NCBI GenBank assembly: GCA_019119935.1
Contig: DWWA01000027.1
Span: 1-64,000 of the forward strand
DNA length: 64,000 nucleotides
DNA from: Candidatus Ruthenibacterium merdavium
GTDB taxonomy: Bacteria; Bacillota; Clostridia; Oscillospirales; Ruminococcaceae
Reading direction: 5' to 3'
Position numbers and translations under genes: made by a program. Shown in pieces: positions 53,073 through 61,901 of this stretch. A model generated the notes under the pieces. The model had not been told where the DNA came from and ran no database searches. It was given only the letters and a program-made list of their open reading frames with translations. Within the stretch, counting starts at the first letter, position 1. Every line of letters starts with the position of its first letter.

Positions 53073-53546
53073 ATGGAAAAGCTGCTGAAAATTTTATCGG
53101 AAAACGCGAGGACGAGCCTCGAAGACCTCGCCGCCATGACAGGGAAAACCTGCGAGCAAGTGGCACGCGAGCTGGATGATTGCCGCGCAAACGGAATTAT
53201 CCATGGATATCAAGCGCTCATCGACTGGGAAAAAGCCGGTGAAAACCACGTGCAGGCTCTGATTGAGCTGCGCGTTACTCCCAAACGGGATTTCGGCTTC
53301 GATGAAGTAGCGCAGACCGTCGCTTCGTTTGACGAGGTGGACAGCGTCATGCTGATGAGCGGCGGCTATGATTTATGCGTTATGCTCAGCGGAAAAAGCT
53401 TTCAGGAAATCGCTTTGTTTGTGGCGCGGCGCTTGAGCACGCTGGACGGCGTTCTTTCCACAACGACGCATTTTGTGCTTCATACTTATAAAAAAGACCG
53501 CGTGATGTTCGACGGAGAAACAGTGGACGAACGGGAGCAGCAATAA
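53073..53546 (+). CDS. Lrp/AsnC-family transcriptional regulator
   Basis: 157 aa; GAGGGG upstream of ATG 53073. Winged HTH at 1-50 (LLKILSENARTSLEDLAAMTGKTCEQVARELDDC) and a RAM/ACT-like ligand domain (QALIELRVTPKRDFGFDEVA, VDSVMLMSGGYDLCVMLSGKSFQEIALFV). Its stop overlaps the aminotransferase ATG (TAATG), so it probably controls this and related amino-acid genes. Confidence 0.9.
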   Translation: MEKLLKILSENARTSLEDLAAMTGKTCEQVARELDDCRANGIIHGYQALIDWEKAGENHVQALIELRVTPKRDFGFDEVAQTVASFDEVDSVMLMSGGYDLCVMLSGKSFQEIALFVARRLSTLDGVLSTTTHFVLHTYKKDRVMFDGETVDEREQQ

Positions 53547-54721
53547 TGAACTATGAAAATCTGATTGCCCGTAACGCCAAAGAGATGCGCGCTTCGGGCA
53601 TCCGTAAATTTTTTGATATCGCCGCAGAAATGAAAGACTGCATTTCACTGGGCGTGGGGGAACCCGATTTCAAAACGCCTTGGGCCATTCGCGACGCCGG
53701 AGCGCGCAGCCTCCAGCGCGGCCGCACTTGGTATACTTCAAACTCAGGCTTAAAAGATCTGCGCGCGGAAATCTGCCGCTATTTGGAGCGGCGCTTTTCG
53801 CTGGACTATCAGCCGGAGGAGACACTCGTCACGGTGGGCGGCAGCGAGGCCATCGACCTTTGCATCCGTGCGCTTGTCAATCCCGGTGATGAAGTCATTA
53901 TCCCGGAGCCGTGCTATGTCTGTTATCACCCTATCACCACCCTGACGGGCGGTGTTCCCGTGAGCGTTCCTCTCAAGGCCGAAAACCAGTTTAAACTGAC
54001 AGCCGACCAGCTGCGCGCCGCCATTACGCCGCGCACTAAGCTGTTGATTTTGCCGTTTCCGAATAACCCTACGGGTACGGTGATGACGCGCGAAGACCTG
54101 CGCGCGCTGGCCGACGTGCTGCAAGGAACTGATATTGTCGTTTTAAGCGACGAAATTTACGCGGAGCTGACGTATACCGACGAGCCGCATTTCAGCATTG
54201 CACGCTTCCCCGACATGAAAGAACGCACAGTCGTTGTCAACGGCTTTTCCAAAGCCTATGCCATGACCGGCTGGCGCCTTGGTTATGCCTGCGGGCCAAA
54301 ACCACTCATTTCCGTGATGACCAAAATTCATCAATCGGCGATTATGTGTGCGCCGACCACCAGTCAATACGCGGCAGTCATCGCGCTGAAAAGCTGTGAT
54401 GAAGACATTGAAGAAATGAAGCGCGAATACGACCTGCGCCGCCGTTTTTTGGTTTCGCACCTCAACGAGATGGGGCTGACGTGTTTTGAGCCTCGCGGCG
54501 CATTTTATGTATTTCCCTCGATTGCGCGCACAGGCATGCCGAGCGAAGAGTTCTGTACCAAGCTTTTATTTGCTAAAAACGTGGCCGTCGTACCGGGTAC
54601 GGCATTCGGCGATTCCGGCGAGGGCTTTGTACGCATCAGCTACTCTTACTCGCTGGATCATTTAACGCAGGCTTTGTCACGCATTGACGAATTTTTAAAA
54701 GAAATCGACGCAGGCCGTTAA
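53546..54721 (+). CDS. Class I/II aminotransferase (AspC/PatA-like)
   Basis: 391 aa. Fold type I PLP motifs: ISLGVGEPDFKTPWAIRDA, YTSNSGLKDLRAEI, VTVGGSEAIDLCIRALVNPGDEVI, LPFPNNPTGTVM, LSDEIYAELTY, and NGFSKAYAMTGWRLGY with the Schiff-base Lys. Typical of aspartate/aromatic aminotransferases next to Lrp regulators in Clostridia. Coupled to the regulator by a 1-base overlap. Confidence 0.93.
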   Translation: MNYENLIARNAKEMRASGIRKFFDIAAEMKDCISLGVGEPDFKTPWAIRDAGARSLQRGRTWYTSNSGLKDLRAEICRYLERRFSLDYQPEETLVTVGGSEAIDLCIRALVNPGDEVIIPEPCYVCYHPITTLTGGVPVSVPLKAENQFKLTADQLRAAITPRTKLLILPFPNNPTGTVMTREDLRALADVLQGTDIVVLSDEIYAELTYTDEPHFSIARFPDMKERTVVVNGFSKAYAMTGWRLGYACGPKPLISVMTKIHQSAIMCAPTTSQYAAVIALKSCDEDIEEMKREYDLRRRFLVSHLNEMGLTCFEPRGAFYVFPSIARTGMPSEEFCTKLLFAKNVAVVPGTAFGDSGEGFVRISYSYSLDHLTQALSRIDEFLKEIDAGR

Positions 54722-54844
54722 GGCGTGCTCAAAACCGGAAATTCTGCCGCGCCTTCGGGCCCGCAGAGCAATGAAAATCTGCCGCTTTGCCGCTCCCGGC
54801 AAGGCGGCGTTATCGAATCTCTTTCAGAAAAGGAGAACTCTCTT

Positions 54845-55999
54845 TTGGAACAGAAAAAGAGCCGCTTGTTCGTGCGGCAAATTGAAGCTTACGACGACAC
54901 TTTGCTGTCGCGGGCCATGGAGGAAATCTTTAACGCAAGTGCGGCGATTCAACAGCTCACCGCCGAAAGCCGCGTACTGCTCAAACCGAACTTGCTGGCA
55001 AAGCATGTGCCTGAACATGCCGTCACCACGCATCCCGCAGTGGTTCGTGCTGTCATCCGCGCCTTAAAACAGCGAGGCATTACCCGTATCACCGTGGCGG
55101 ATTCTCCGGGCGGAGTTTACACACCGGCAGTCATGAAGCCGCTCTATCGGCAAAGCGGCCTGCAAGCCGTTTGCGAAGAAGAGGGTGCGGCGCTTTACAC
55201 CGCCTGCGAGTGGGGCGAGCGCGCATGTGAACACTTTGACTTAGTGCCGCGTTTTTCCTGGATACAGCCCGCCTTGGAAGCCGACTGCATCATCAATCTG
55301 CCAAAAGTCAAAACGCATGTCATGATGGCGATGAGTTGTGCGGTCAAGAATTTGTTCGGCTTAGTGCCGGGGCTGCAAAAAGCTGAGTTTCACATGCGTT
55401 TTCCGGAAAAGGACCATTTCGCCAGAATGCTTGTGGATTTATGCGAGGCTGCAAAGCCGGCACTCACCATTGCGGACGGCATTCTCGCCATGGAAGGCGA
55501 CGGCCCGGCGGGCGGCCAGCCGCGTGAGCTGGGCCTGCTTTTGGCAAGCGAAGATCCTTACCTCGTTGATTTAGCCGTATGCCGCGTGATGAATTTCCCG
55601 CCTGAACAGGTGGCCTATCTCGCCTGCGCCCTCCGGCGGAATTTGTGCGCCGCCTCGCTCGATTTGTCCCTTGTGGAAGGTGAAGAAGCCCTCTTGCTTC
55701 CCCGCACAGATTATCGCATGCCGGAAAGCTATGTTGCGATCAACTTTTCGGGAAAGCGCACGCGAGCCATCCGCTGGCTGTTTCCGTGGCTGGAAAAGTG
55801 TGCTGCTCCCCGGCCTGTTATCGCACGGCGGAGGTGTATCGGCTGCGGCAAATGCGCCGAAATCTGCCCCGGACATACCATTCATGTCAGCGGCGGAAAA
55901 GCATCCATTGCGCCGCAGAATTGCATTCGCTGTTTCTGCTGTCATGAAATGTGTCCTGTCAAAGCGATTGATGTCAAACGTTTCTTCGCGTTTCACTAA
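54845..55999 (+). CDS. DUF362 protein with C-terminal 2x[4Fe-4S] ferredoxin domain
   Basis: 384 aa from TTG 54845, chosen because AAGGAG is 9 nt upstream; the frame is open back to 54725 without a site. DUF362 core: LLKPNLLAKHVPEHAVTTHPAVV, ITVADSPGG, DCIINLPKVKTHVMMAMSCAVKNLFGLVPG, and LTIADGILAMEGDGPAGG. At the end two clusters: CIGCGKCAEICPG and CIRCFCCHEMCPV. Probably an electron-transfer or metal/cofactor-related protein; the biochemical role is not established. Confidence 0.9.
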   Translation: MEQKKSRLFVRQIEAYDDTLLSRAMEEIFNASAAIQQLTAESRVLLKPNLLAKHVPEHAVTTHPAVVRAVIRALKQRGITRITVADSPGGVYTPAVMKPLYRQSGLQAVCEEEGAALYTACEWGERACEHFDLVPRFSWIQPALEADCIINLPKVKTHVMMAMSCAVKNLFGLVPGLQKAEFHMRFPEKDHFARMLVDLCEAAKPALTIADGILAMEGDGPAGGQPRELGLLLASEDPYLVDLAVCRVMNFPPEQVAYLACALRRNLCAASLDLSLVEGEEALLLPRTDYRMPESYVAINFSGKRTRAIRWLFPWLEKCAAPRPVIARRRCIGCGKCAEICPGHTIHVSGGKASIAPQNCIRCFCCHEMCPVKAIDVKRFFAFH

Positions 56000-56196
56000 A
56001 ATTGTCTCGGAAATTCAGCAGTTCTGCTTTGATTTACGCGCTGCTGGATAGATGCGCTGCACCAGCACATGCTTGCATAATGTAAAGTCCGCTAAATGTA
56101 CGGATTCCCTTGTCAAAACAGAAACGCGTGTTTTTCGCATCAGCCTGCCCAATACAAAGAGGAATCTGAATGAGCATCCATCAAAGGAGGTTTTTT

Positions 56197-57129
56197 ATGA
56201 GCAGCCAACGGCCGCAGAGCGTTACGGTTGTCGCTCCTGCAAAACTGAATTTAACGTTAGACATTACCGGCCTTGCGCCGAACGGATATCATCTTGTCGA
56301 TATGCTGATGCAAACTGTCAGCTTGTATGAGCGCGTGCGAATTGAAAAAAGCGATGATATCACCGTTCGTCTTCCGCACAGTTTTGTGCCTGGCGGAACA
56401 AGCAATACGGCTTATCAGGCCGCAGTGGCTTTTTTTCAGCACACGGGTCTGCTCGCCGGAGCGAGGATTACCATCTACAAGGCCGTTCCCGTGCGTGCCG
56501 GCATGGCGGGCGGCAGTGCCGATGCCGCGGCGGTTTTGGTGGGCTTAAACCATCTTTACCGCGCAAAACTCACCATGCAGGAGCTTTGCGAAATCGGCCT
56601 TTCCGTCGGCGCCGACGTTCCCTTTTCGCTGATGGGCGGCACCATGCGTGTGAGCGGAATCGGCGAGGTAATGGAGCCTGTTTGTGCTTGTCCGACATGC
56701 TGGTTTACGGTTGTCATGCCGCAGTCAGGTGTATCCACACCGCAGGCTTATGCGCTTTATGATGAGAAAGGAACAGACGTGCGCCCGGATAACGACGGCG
56801 CAGTAACAGCACTGCGCGAGAAAGATTTAAACACGCTTTGCACCTGCATGGCAAATGCTCTGCAATTTTCTTCACCGAGCCGCCATAACGAGCCCATCTG
56901 CACCAAACTGAAAGAGTGCGGAGCGCTTGCCGCACAAATGACAGGAAGCGGCGCGGCGGTGTTCGGAGTCTTCCGCGAGGAAGAACAGGCCCAGCACGCG
57001 CGTGAGGTGCTTTCCGCGAGTTACCGCAATTGCTGGGTACTTCATCCGGTTCGGCGCGGCGCGCACATTCCTCAGCCGCCCTCCAAGCGCGGAAAACGAA
57101 ACCGCCCGCGCACAGCGAGCATTGAGTAA
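56197..57129 (+). CDS. ispE: 4-diphosphocytidyl-2-C-methyl-D-erythritol kinase
   Basis: 310 aa; AAAGGAGG before ATG 56197. GHMP kinase: VVAPAKLNLTLDITGLAPNGYHLVDMLMQTV, then the ATP loop PVRAGMAGGSADAAAVL and MTGSGAAVFGVF near the end. Fourth step of the MEP isoprenoid pathway. The C-terminus (RRGAHIPQPPSKRGKRNRP) is a basic extension of about 25 residues beyond the usual length. Confidence 0.94.
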   Translation: MSSQRPQSVTVVAPAKLNLTLDITGLAPNGYHLVDMLMQTVSLYERVRIEKSDDITVRLPHSFVPGGTSNTAYQAAVAFFQHTGLLAGARITIYKAVPVRAGMAGGSADAAAVLVGLNHLYRAKLTMQELCEIGLSVGADVPFSLMGGTMRVSGIGEVMEPVCACPTCWFTVVMPQSGVSTPQAYALYDEKGTDVRPDNDGAVTALREKDLNTLCTCMANALQFSSPSRHNEPICTKLKECGALAAQMTGSGAAVFGVFREEEQAQHAREVLSASYRNCWVLHPVRRGAHIPQPPSKRGKRNRPRTASIE

Positions 57130-57267
57130 TCCTGTACTGCGGCGTATCCCTTGTCCGTCCCGAAAGCTGCACTCGCATATCCAGTGTTTTTCCGCAGCGG
57201 GAAAAAGTTTCAAAAAGAAATATTTTCCTGTTTTTTGTGTTGAAACTGAATAAATAAAACGAAACCG

Positions 57268-57303
57268 AACCATCCTCTCTGTGAAACGAAAGGATGGTTT
57301 TTT
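57268..57303 (+). terminator. Terminator-like hairpin that covers the spoIIR ribosome site
   Basis: AACCATCCT / AGGATGGTT, 9 bp perfect with a 14-nt loop, followed by TTTTTT. The 3' arm is the only SD-like sequence (AGGATGG) for spoIIR, whose ATG is 57306. So it may end ispE transcripts and also hide the spoIIR start in read-through mRNA. Confidence 0.7.
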
Positions 57304-57305
57304 CT

Positions 57306-57998
57306 ATGAATACTTACACCGCCAATTATAAAACATTCCGCCGCTCCTCTATTTTTTCTGCCGACAATCTCTTTGCACGCCGCGCTTTGAAAGCCCTGCT
57401 GATCGGCACAGCACTGGCCGCCCTGCTGACCGTTCTTTCTCCTCTGTTTGTCGGCAGTGCCGCCGTACGGCAAGATACGCTGCGGCTTCATGTGCTGGCT
57501 AACTCCGATTCCGCCGAAGACCAAGCTGTGAAGCTTTTGGTGCGTGATGCTATCTTAGAGGCACACAGCCAAGTGCTCGGCGAAGCAAAAACGAAGGCCG
57601 ACGCCATCCGGCGTGCCACAGAAATGCTGCCGGAAATTGAAAAGATTGCCAATGAAGTTCTTCGAGAAAACGGCTTTTCTTATTCTGCAACTGCCAAAGT
57701 GGAAAATATTTATTTTGCTACAAAAGATTATGGCGATTTCACGCTTCCCGCCGGGCGCTACGACGCACTTCGCATTGAGCTTGGCCGCCACGAGGGAAAA
57801 AACTGGTTCTGTGTGCTGTTTCCTCCCCTTTGCGTTCCCGCCGCAGTTGATGCCGACGAAGCACCGGAATACACGGGGGAAGAACAAGCCTTGGTGTCCA
57901 GCCCTTACCGCGTTGAATTTGCCGCAGTGGAAGCGTTTGAAGGCGTAAAAGAATGGACAAAAAACACATTTTTTCAAGACGATTCGTCCCAAAAATAA
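57306..57998 (+). CDS. spoIIR: Stage II sporulation protein R
   Basis: 230 aa from ATG 57306. N-terminal membrane segment (ALKALLIGTALAALLTVLSPLF), then the SpoIIR domain: LRLHVLANSDSAEDQAVKLLVRDAIL, LPEIEKIANEVLRENGFSYSATA, FTLPAGRYDALRIELGRHEGKNWFCVLFPPLC. Made in the forespore under sigma-F and exported to trigger SpoIIGA processing of pro-sigma-E. A sigma-F promoter would be expected in 57130-57267, but I cannot fix it. Confidence 0.93.
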   Translation: MNTYTANYKTFRRSSIFSADNLFARRALKALLIGTALAALLTVLSPLFVGSAAVRQDTLRLHVLANSDSAEDQAVKLLVRDAILEAHSQVLGEAKTKADAIRRATEMLPEIEKIANEVLRENGFSYSATAKVENIYFATKDYGDFTLPAGRYDALRIELGRHEGKNWFCVLFPPLCVPAAVDADEAPEYTGEEQALVSSPYRVEFAAVEAFEGVKEWTKNTFFQDDSSQK

Positions 57999-58069
57999 CA
58001 CAAACGCAGAAAAACAGCCGAAATCCTGTATGAATTTTGTAATTTTGTGTTAAAGTTTTGTCAATGCTC

Positions 58070-58098
58070 TTGCTTTGTGCGCCGTTTTGATGTAAAAT
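58070..58098 (+). promoter_or_regulatory. Promoter of gap
   Basis: -35 TTGCTT (58070-58075), 17-bp spacer, -10 TAAAAT (58093-58098), 76 bp before the start codon. Confidence 0.7.
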
Positions 58099-58174
58099 AA
58101 CAGAAGAAAACGGGGCGGACAAACGTGGATCACACGAAACATAAAACGCCCAATCACAAGGAGGATTTACTATT

Positions 58175-59188
58175 ATGGCAGTAAGAGTTGCAATCAATGG
58201 TTTTGGTCGTATCGGCCGTCTGGCTTTCCGTCAGATGTTTGGCGCAGAGGGTTATGAAATCGTCGCTATCAACGACCTGACCAGCCCGAAAATGCTGGCA
58301 CACCTGTTGAAATATGATACGGCACAGGGCCGTTATGACGGTCACACCGTTGAGTCTGATGATAACTCCATCACCGTAGACGGCAAGAAGATCGAGATCT
58401 TGGCTGAGAAAGATCCCGCTCAGCTGCCCTGGGCAAAGATCGGTGTTGACGTTGTTCTGGAGTGCACCGGCTTCTTCACCTCCAAAGACAAAGCAATGGC
58501 ACACGTTACTGCCGGCGCAAAGAAGGTTGTTATCTCTGCTCCCGCAGGCAACGACCTGAAGACCATCGTTTACAGCGTAAACGAGAAAACCCTGACCGCT
58601 GACGATCAGATCATCTCTGCTGCTTCCTGCACCACCAACTGCCTGGCTCCCATGGCAAAGGCTTTGAACGATGCTTATGCAATTCAGAGCGGTATCATGA
58701 CCACTGTTCATGCTTACACCGGCGATCAGATGATCCTCGACGGTCCTCACCGCAAAGGCGACCTGCGCCGCGCTCGTGCGGGTGCTGCGAACATCGTTCC
58801 CAACAGCACCGGTGCTGCTAAGGCAATCGGCCTGGTTATCCCTGAGCTGAACGGCAAGCTGATCGGCGCTGCACAGCGTGTTCCCGTTCCCACCGGTTCT
58901 ACCACCATCTTGGTTGCCGTTGTGAAGGGCAAAGACGTTACCGTTGACTCCGTAAACGCTGCTATGAAGGCTGCTGCTTCCGAGAGCTTCGGCTACAACG
59001 AGGATCAGATCGTTTCCAGCGACGTGATCGGCATCCGCTATGGTTCTCTGTTCGATGCAACTCAGACCATGGTTGCTAAGATCGACGACGACACCTATCA
59101 GGTTCAGGTTGTTTCTTGGTACGACAATGAGAACTCCTACACTTCTCAGATGGTTCGCACCATTAAATACTTCGCTGAGCTGGCATAA
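58175..59188 (+). CDS. gap: Glyceraldehyde-3-phosphate dehydrogenase, type I
   Basis: 337 aa; AAGGAGG upstream of ATG 58175. NAD site [14 protein letters not shown], active-site [17 protein letters not shown] with Cys, [20 protein letters not shown] and [16 protein letters not shown] at the end. Codon use is strongly biased (few rare codons, CTG/ATC/GAC dominant), unlike neighbours, as for highly expressed glycolytic genes. Monocistronic with own promoter and terminator. Confidence 0.97.
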   Translation: MAVRVAINGFGRIGRLAFRQMFGAEGYEIVAINDLTSPKMLAHLLKYDTAQGRYDGHTVESDDNSITVDGKKIEILAEKDPAQLPWAKIGVDVVLECTGFFTSKDKAMAHVTAGAKKVVISAPAGNDLKTIVYSVNEKTLTADDQIISAASCTTNCLAPMAKALNDAYAIQSGIMTTVHAYTGDQMILDGPHRKGDLRRARAGAANIVPNSTGAAKAIGLVIPELNGKLIGAAQRVPVPTGSTTILVAVVKGKDVTVDSVNAAMKAAASESFGYNEDQIVSSDVIGIRYGSLFDATQTMVAKIDDDTYQVQVVSWYDNENSYTSQMVRTIKYFAELA

Positions 59189-59204
59189 TTTTATTGCAAG
59201 TTTT

Positions 59205-59235
59205 AAAAGAGGGGATTTTATCCCCTCTTTTTTAT
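59205..59235 (+). terminator. Terminator of gap
   Basis: AAAAGAGGGGA / TCCCCTCTTTT, 11 bp with a five-base loop and T-run. Confidence 0.93.
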
Positions 59236-59340
59236 TTTTCACAATATCATTCTGTGCTGCTTTTACTCTTGTTTTTAAACTGTCAAAAATATCTGCAAAC
59301 GAAAAGCTTTCGATTAAAGCAGCTGTGAGAATAAAAAACT

Positions 59341-59404
59341 AACCGCCGGATTCCGGTTGGGAGAAGATACTCAGTCTTCTCTTCTAAGGGATGCTGAGTC
59401 CCTT
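59341..59404 (+). ncRNA. Three consecutive hairpins, two with complementary loops
   Basis: AACCG..CGGTT (59341-59358), then GAGAAGA-TACTCAG-TCTTCTC (59361-59381), then AAGGGA-TGCTGAG-TCCCTT (59386-59404). The seven-base loops contain CTCAG and CTGAG, which can pair as a kissing interaction, or form an alternative stem. No gene overlaps. This may be part of a small RNA or the upstream part of the structured element that follows. Family not recognised; strand chosen arbitrarily. Confidence 0.4.
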
Positions 59405-59488
59405 TACTGATAAACTTCCAACGCAAAAAAGCCTGAACAAACAGCTTTCAAAAACACAAAATGAAACCGATGCATAGTAAAGTCATGA

Positions 59489-59720
59489 CCCCCGGCTAAG
59501 CCGGGGGCTTGTGTAAGCCCTAGAAGGGCATTGTGCAGGCAAGACTCTCAAGAGGCACTGAAAAATCCGCCACTTGCATCACTTGCCCCACAGCCCGTAA
59601 ACGGGCGCTGTTTATCTAAGATCAACTTCCTCGCAATAGTAAAGTTATTGATCTCTTCTCACTTCGCTTAATGCTTGAAGCTAAAGCTTTTTTGCTCTCC
59701 CCAGCAGTGCTGGGGGTTCT
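59489..59720 (+). ncRNA. Stand-alone structured RNA, HEARO / IscB-IsrB omega-RNA-like, no ORF
   Basis: Directly after ATGA (59485-59488) a dense series of hairpins begins: CCCCCGGC-TAA-GCCGGGGG (59489-59507), a CTTG...CAAG stem enclosing GCCCT-AGA-AGGGC (59508-59543), CTCT-CAA-(A)GAG, GCCCG-TAAA-CGGGC (about 59593-59606), AGATCAA...TTGATCT, and CCCCAGC-AGT-GCTGGGG near the end (about 59700-59716). Insertion right after ATGA/GTGA, a GC stem at the very start and a GTAAAC-loop hairpin fit HEARO RNAs, the guide RNAs of IscB/IsrB nucleases, many of which occur without ORF. No nuclease gene lies nearby. About 230 nt. Assignment by pattern only. Confidence 0.5.
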
Positions 59721-59735
59721 CATTTTACTAAAGCA

Positions 59736-59788
59736 TAAAAGAGAAAAAGGCGGTCGCGCAAAAAGCACGACCGTCTTTTTCTCTTTTA
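59736..59788 (-). terminator. Terminator overlapping the lepB stop
   Basis: TAAAAGAGAAAAAGGCGGTCG / CGACCGTCTTTTTCTCTTTTA with one mismatch; 20-bp stem, loop of about 13 nt. The lepB stop codon is inside it. Confidence 0.85.
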
Positions 59789-61051
59789 TTCTATGTGGAA
59801 CCAGCAAATTACTTCGCCTAAAATATCTTTTTCGGCAATTTGTCCCACCATACTCACTCGGCTGTCAACAGATACCGCACGGTTGTCCCCGAGCACAAAA
59901 TAACGGTTTTGTCCCACTTCGATCGGGAACAGCACATCACCGGTAATCTGTGCCTCGCCATAAATGGCTTTTGTTTCATTGTAAGGCTCACCATTCAACA
60001 GCACCTTGCCCTGACTGTCCACCTCAACAATGTCACCCGGTAATCCAATGACACGCTTTGCGATAATTTGATTTTGATACCCCGCTGCTCTGCTTAAAAT
60101 TACTTCTTCACGAGTAATTTCACCGGGATGCTTCCAATAAATAATAAAATCATGTTCCGAAAGCGATGGAGTCATTGATGCACCGTCAATCACCGCAAAC
60201 CCAACAAATTGAAAGAGCACAATCAGAAAGACAAAAACACCGGCTATGACAGAGGCCACAACAATTTTCTTTTTACGAGTCCAGGCTTTATTTTTGCGGT
60301 CCTTTTTTCGCGCCTTTTTCTTATCAGGCTTCTTTGAACCGGCCTGCGACAACGTATCGAGCTCTTGAAGAAAATTCGCTGACGCGCTGCCTTGCTCGAC
60401 TTCCTTCGTTTCTTCTACTGGACTATCGCTGGCTTTTTCTTCTTTTTTATCATCAATTTCAGATAAAATCTGCAAGGTTTCCAGCTCTTCCAAAAGGCTT
60501 TTCGAAGCCGTTTGGTCCTGCTTTTTAGGAAGGGAATCACTTTTTTCAACTTTGAAGCTTTGCTCTTGATCTTCCTCTGCTTCCTCGGTTTGTTCTTCCC
60601 GCTCAAACTCTTGAGATAAAAGTGAGTCTGCTGCAATTTTGCAAACTTCCTTCAATTCCTCAATTAAACGCTCTGTTCCCTGCTCATTTACAAAAGGTCT
60701 GGTCAAATTTTCGTCATTTTCTTCGACTTCGAGCAACTGAATCCCTTTTGGTTCTTCTGTCGATGCGTCTTTTTTGTCCGGCTCTTCAGACAATGCGTTT
60801 TCCTTCTCTTTCACAGGAAAACTAGGCGCCTTTAACGGTTCAGGCTCATCCTTTGAAAAAACAGGTGGACAGCGTAAAGCAGAATCATCCGGTGGAGGAA
60901 GTTCCTCCTCGCAAACAGACTTCGCCTGTTGTGTTACCGTGCCAGAGCAACACTTATCAGCTGCAAGCAGCTCAAGCTCTAAAAGCTCCTTTTCCAATGA
61001 TGTCGAAAAAAGATTTTCCCCGCCTTGATTGCTCTTCGTCGTACTGCTCAT
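59786..61051 (-). CDS. lepB: Signal peptidase I with long acidic N-terminal extension
   Basis: 421 aa, about twice the length of typical Gram-positive enzymes. Residues 1-235 are acidic and low in complexity (many Glu, Ser, Lys), with three similar motifs: EKELLELELLAADK, LLEELETLQILSEID and NFLQELDTLSQAG. After a basic patch (KKPDKKKARKKDRKNK) comes one membrane helix (IVVASVIAGVFVFLIVLFQFVG) and the S26A domain: IDGASMTPSL with catalytic Ser, IIAKRVIGLPGD with Lys, and VLGDNRAVSVDSR. It cleaves signal peptides outside the membrane while the extension stays in the cytosol. Last gene of the surface operon. Confidence 0.93.
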   Translation of the reverse strand: MSSTTKSNQGGENLFSTSLEKELLELELLAADKCCSGTVTQQAKSVCEEELPPPDDSALRCPPVFSKDEPEPLKAPSFPVKEKENALSEEPDKKDASTEEPKGIQLLEVEENDENLTRPFVNEQGTERLIEELKEVCKIAADSLLSQEFEREEQTEEAEEDQEQSFKVEKSDSLPKKQDQTASKSLLEELETLQILSEIDDKKEEKASDSPVEETKEVEQGSASANFLQELDTLSQAGSKKPDKKKARKKDRKNKAWTRKKKIVVASVIAGVFVFLIVLFQFVGFAVIDGASMTPSLSEHDFIIYWKHPGEITREEVILSRAAGYQNQIIAKRVIGLPGDIVEVDSQGKVLLNGEPYNETKAIYGEAQITGDVLFPIEVGQNRYFVLGDNRAVSVDSRVSMVGQIAEKDILGEVICWFHIE

Positions 61052-61065
61052 CGCTTTCCCTCATC

Positions 61066-61815
61066 TTATGACTGAGCCGCTTTTTGAGAAGCCACTTGAC
61101 TGCGCTCGGCCAAATCCTCCAACAGTTTTACAATCTGCTCCATTGTTTTCTGATAATCTTCGCGTACCCGGCGAATGTCATGGGTACTCATATCCACAAT
61201 CGCTTCACGCTCTTTTTGTGCGTCCGAAAGCATTTGATCTCTTTGTGCATAAGCATCTTTTAAAATTCTATCGGCATCTTGGCGGGCTTTTTCCATCATC
61301 AATTCTACGCGCTGCGCCGCCTCCGACTCCATATTTCTGCGAGCCTCTTCGCTGTCTTGGCGAATTCTCTGCGCCGAAGCATGGGCATTGGAAATCACTT
61401 GGTTTGCATCCTGCCGGGCTTTGTCTGTAATTTCCAAAGCCGTTCTCTGTGCCTCTGCTTTTAAACTTTCTGCTTCTTTACGCGCCTTTTCTTCCGATTC
61501 CTGCAGTTCTTTCTCGCGCATATAGTACTGCTGCAATTTAGCATCCTGCTGTTTGGAATAAGCATTTTGCTGATTCCAAACACTGGTCAACGACTGAATC
61601 CAATCATCAAATTTCTGAATAGACTCCTGGGAAGAACCTTGGGGCTCACCGCTTTGGCGCATCTTCTCCCGCTCTTCTTCTCGTGCCTTTTCTACGGCCG
61701 CTTCTTTTTCCTGCATCGACTGTGTCAAAATTTCCCGCAGCATCATCTGTACTTGAGCGGTATCATACCCGTTTTTGACAATCTTTAAATCGCTTAATTT
61801 CAATCCCTGTGCCAT
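61066..61815 (-). CDS. Coiled-coil DivIVA-like cytoskeletal/scaffold protein
   Basis: 249 aa from ATG 61815 (GGGAG upstream; ATG 61827 is also possible). The N-terminus LKLSDLKIVKNGYDTAQVQMML has the look of a DivIVA lipid-binding segment (F/L.K...GYD...V), followed by long heptad helices (EEEREKMRQ, ITDKARQDANQVISNAHASAQRIRQD, MEKARQDADRILKDAYAQRDQML). Probably marks septum or poles, or acts as scaffold for the surface operon. It lies 14 bp before lepB. Confidence 0.65.
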   Translation of the reverse strand: MAQGLKLSDLKIVKNGYDTAQVQMMLREILTQSMQEKEAAVEKAREEEREKMRQSGEPQGSSQESIQKFDDWIQSLTSVWNQQNAYSKQQDAKLQQYYMREKELQESEEKARKEAESLKAEAQRTALEITDKARQDANQVISNAHASAQRIRQDSEEARRNMESEAAQRVELMMEKARQDADRILKDAYAQRDQMLSDAQKEREAIVDMSTHDIRRVREDYQKTMEQIVKLLEDLAERSQVASQKAAQS

Positions 61816-61901
61816 AGCTGCTCCCATCTCTTTCTTATATTTATTAATATTTTTTACTTCTTCTCTGACGTTGTGCATCTTTTCAAAAAATATCATATTA
61901 T

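Larger units (their letters stand above)
59236..59785. other. Long non-coding stretch gap / lepB
   Basis: 550 bp with no protein gene. It holds the kissing hairpins, the HEARO-like RNA and the lepB terminator given separately. Confidence 0.5.

Noticed and set aside
58154..59242. 362-codon open frame on the minus strand over gap
   Set aside because: Shadow frame caused by the strong codon bias of gap; no SD, no family motifs.
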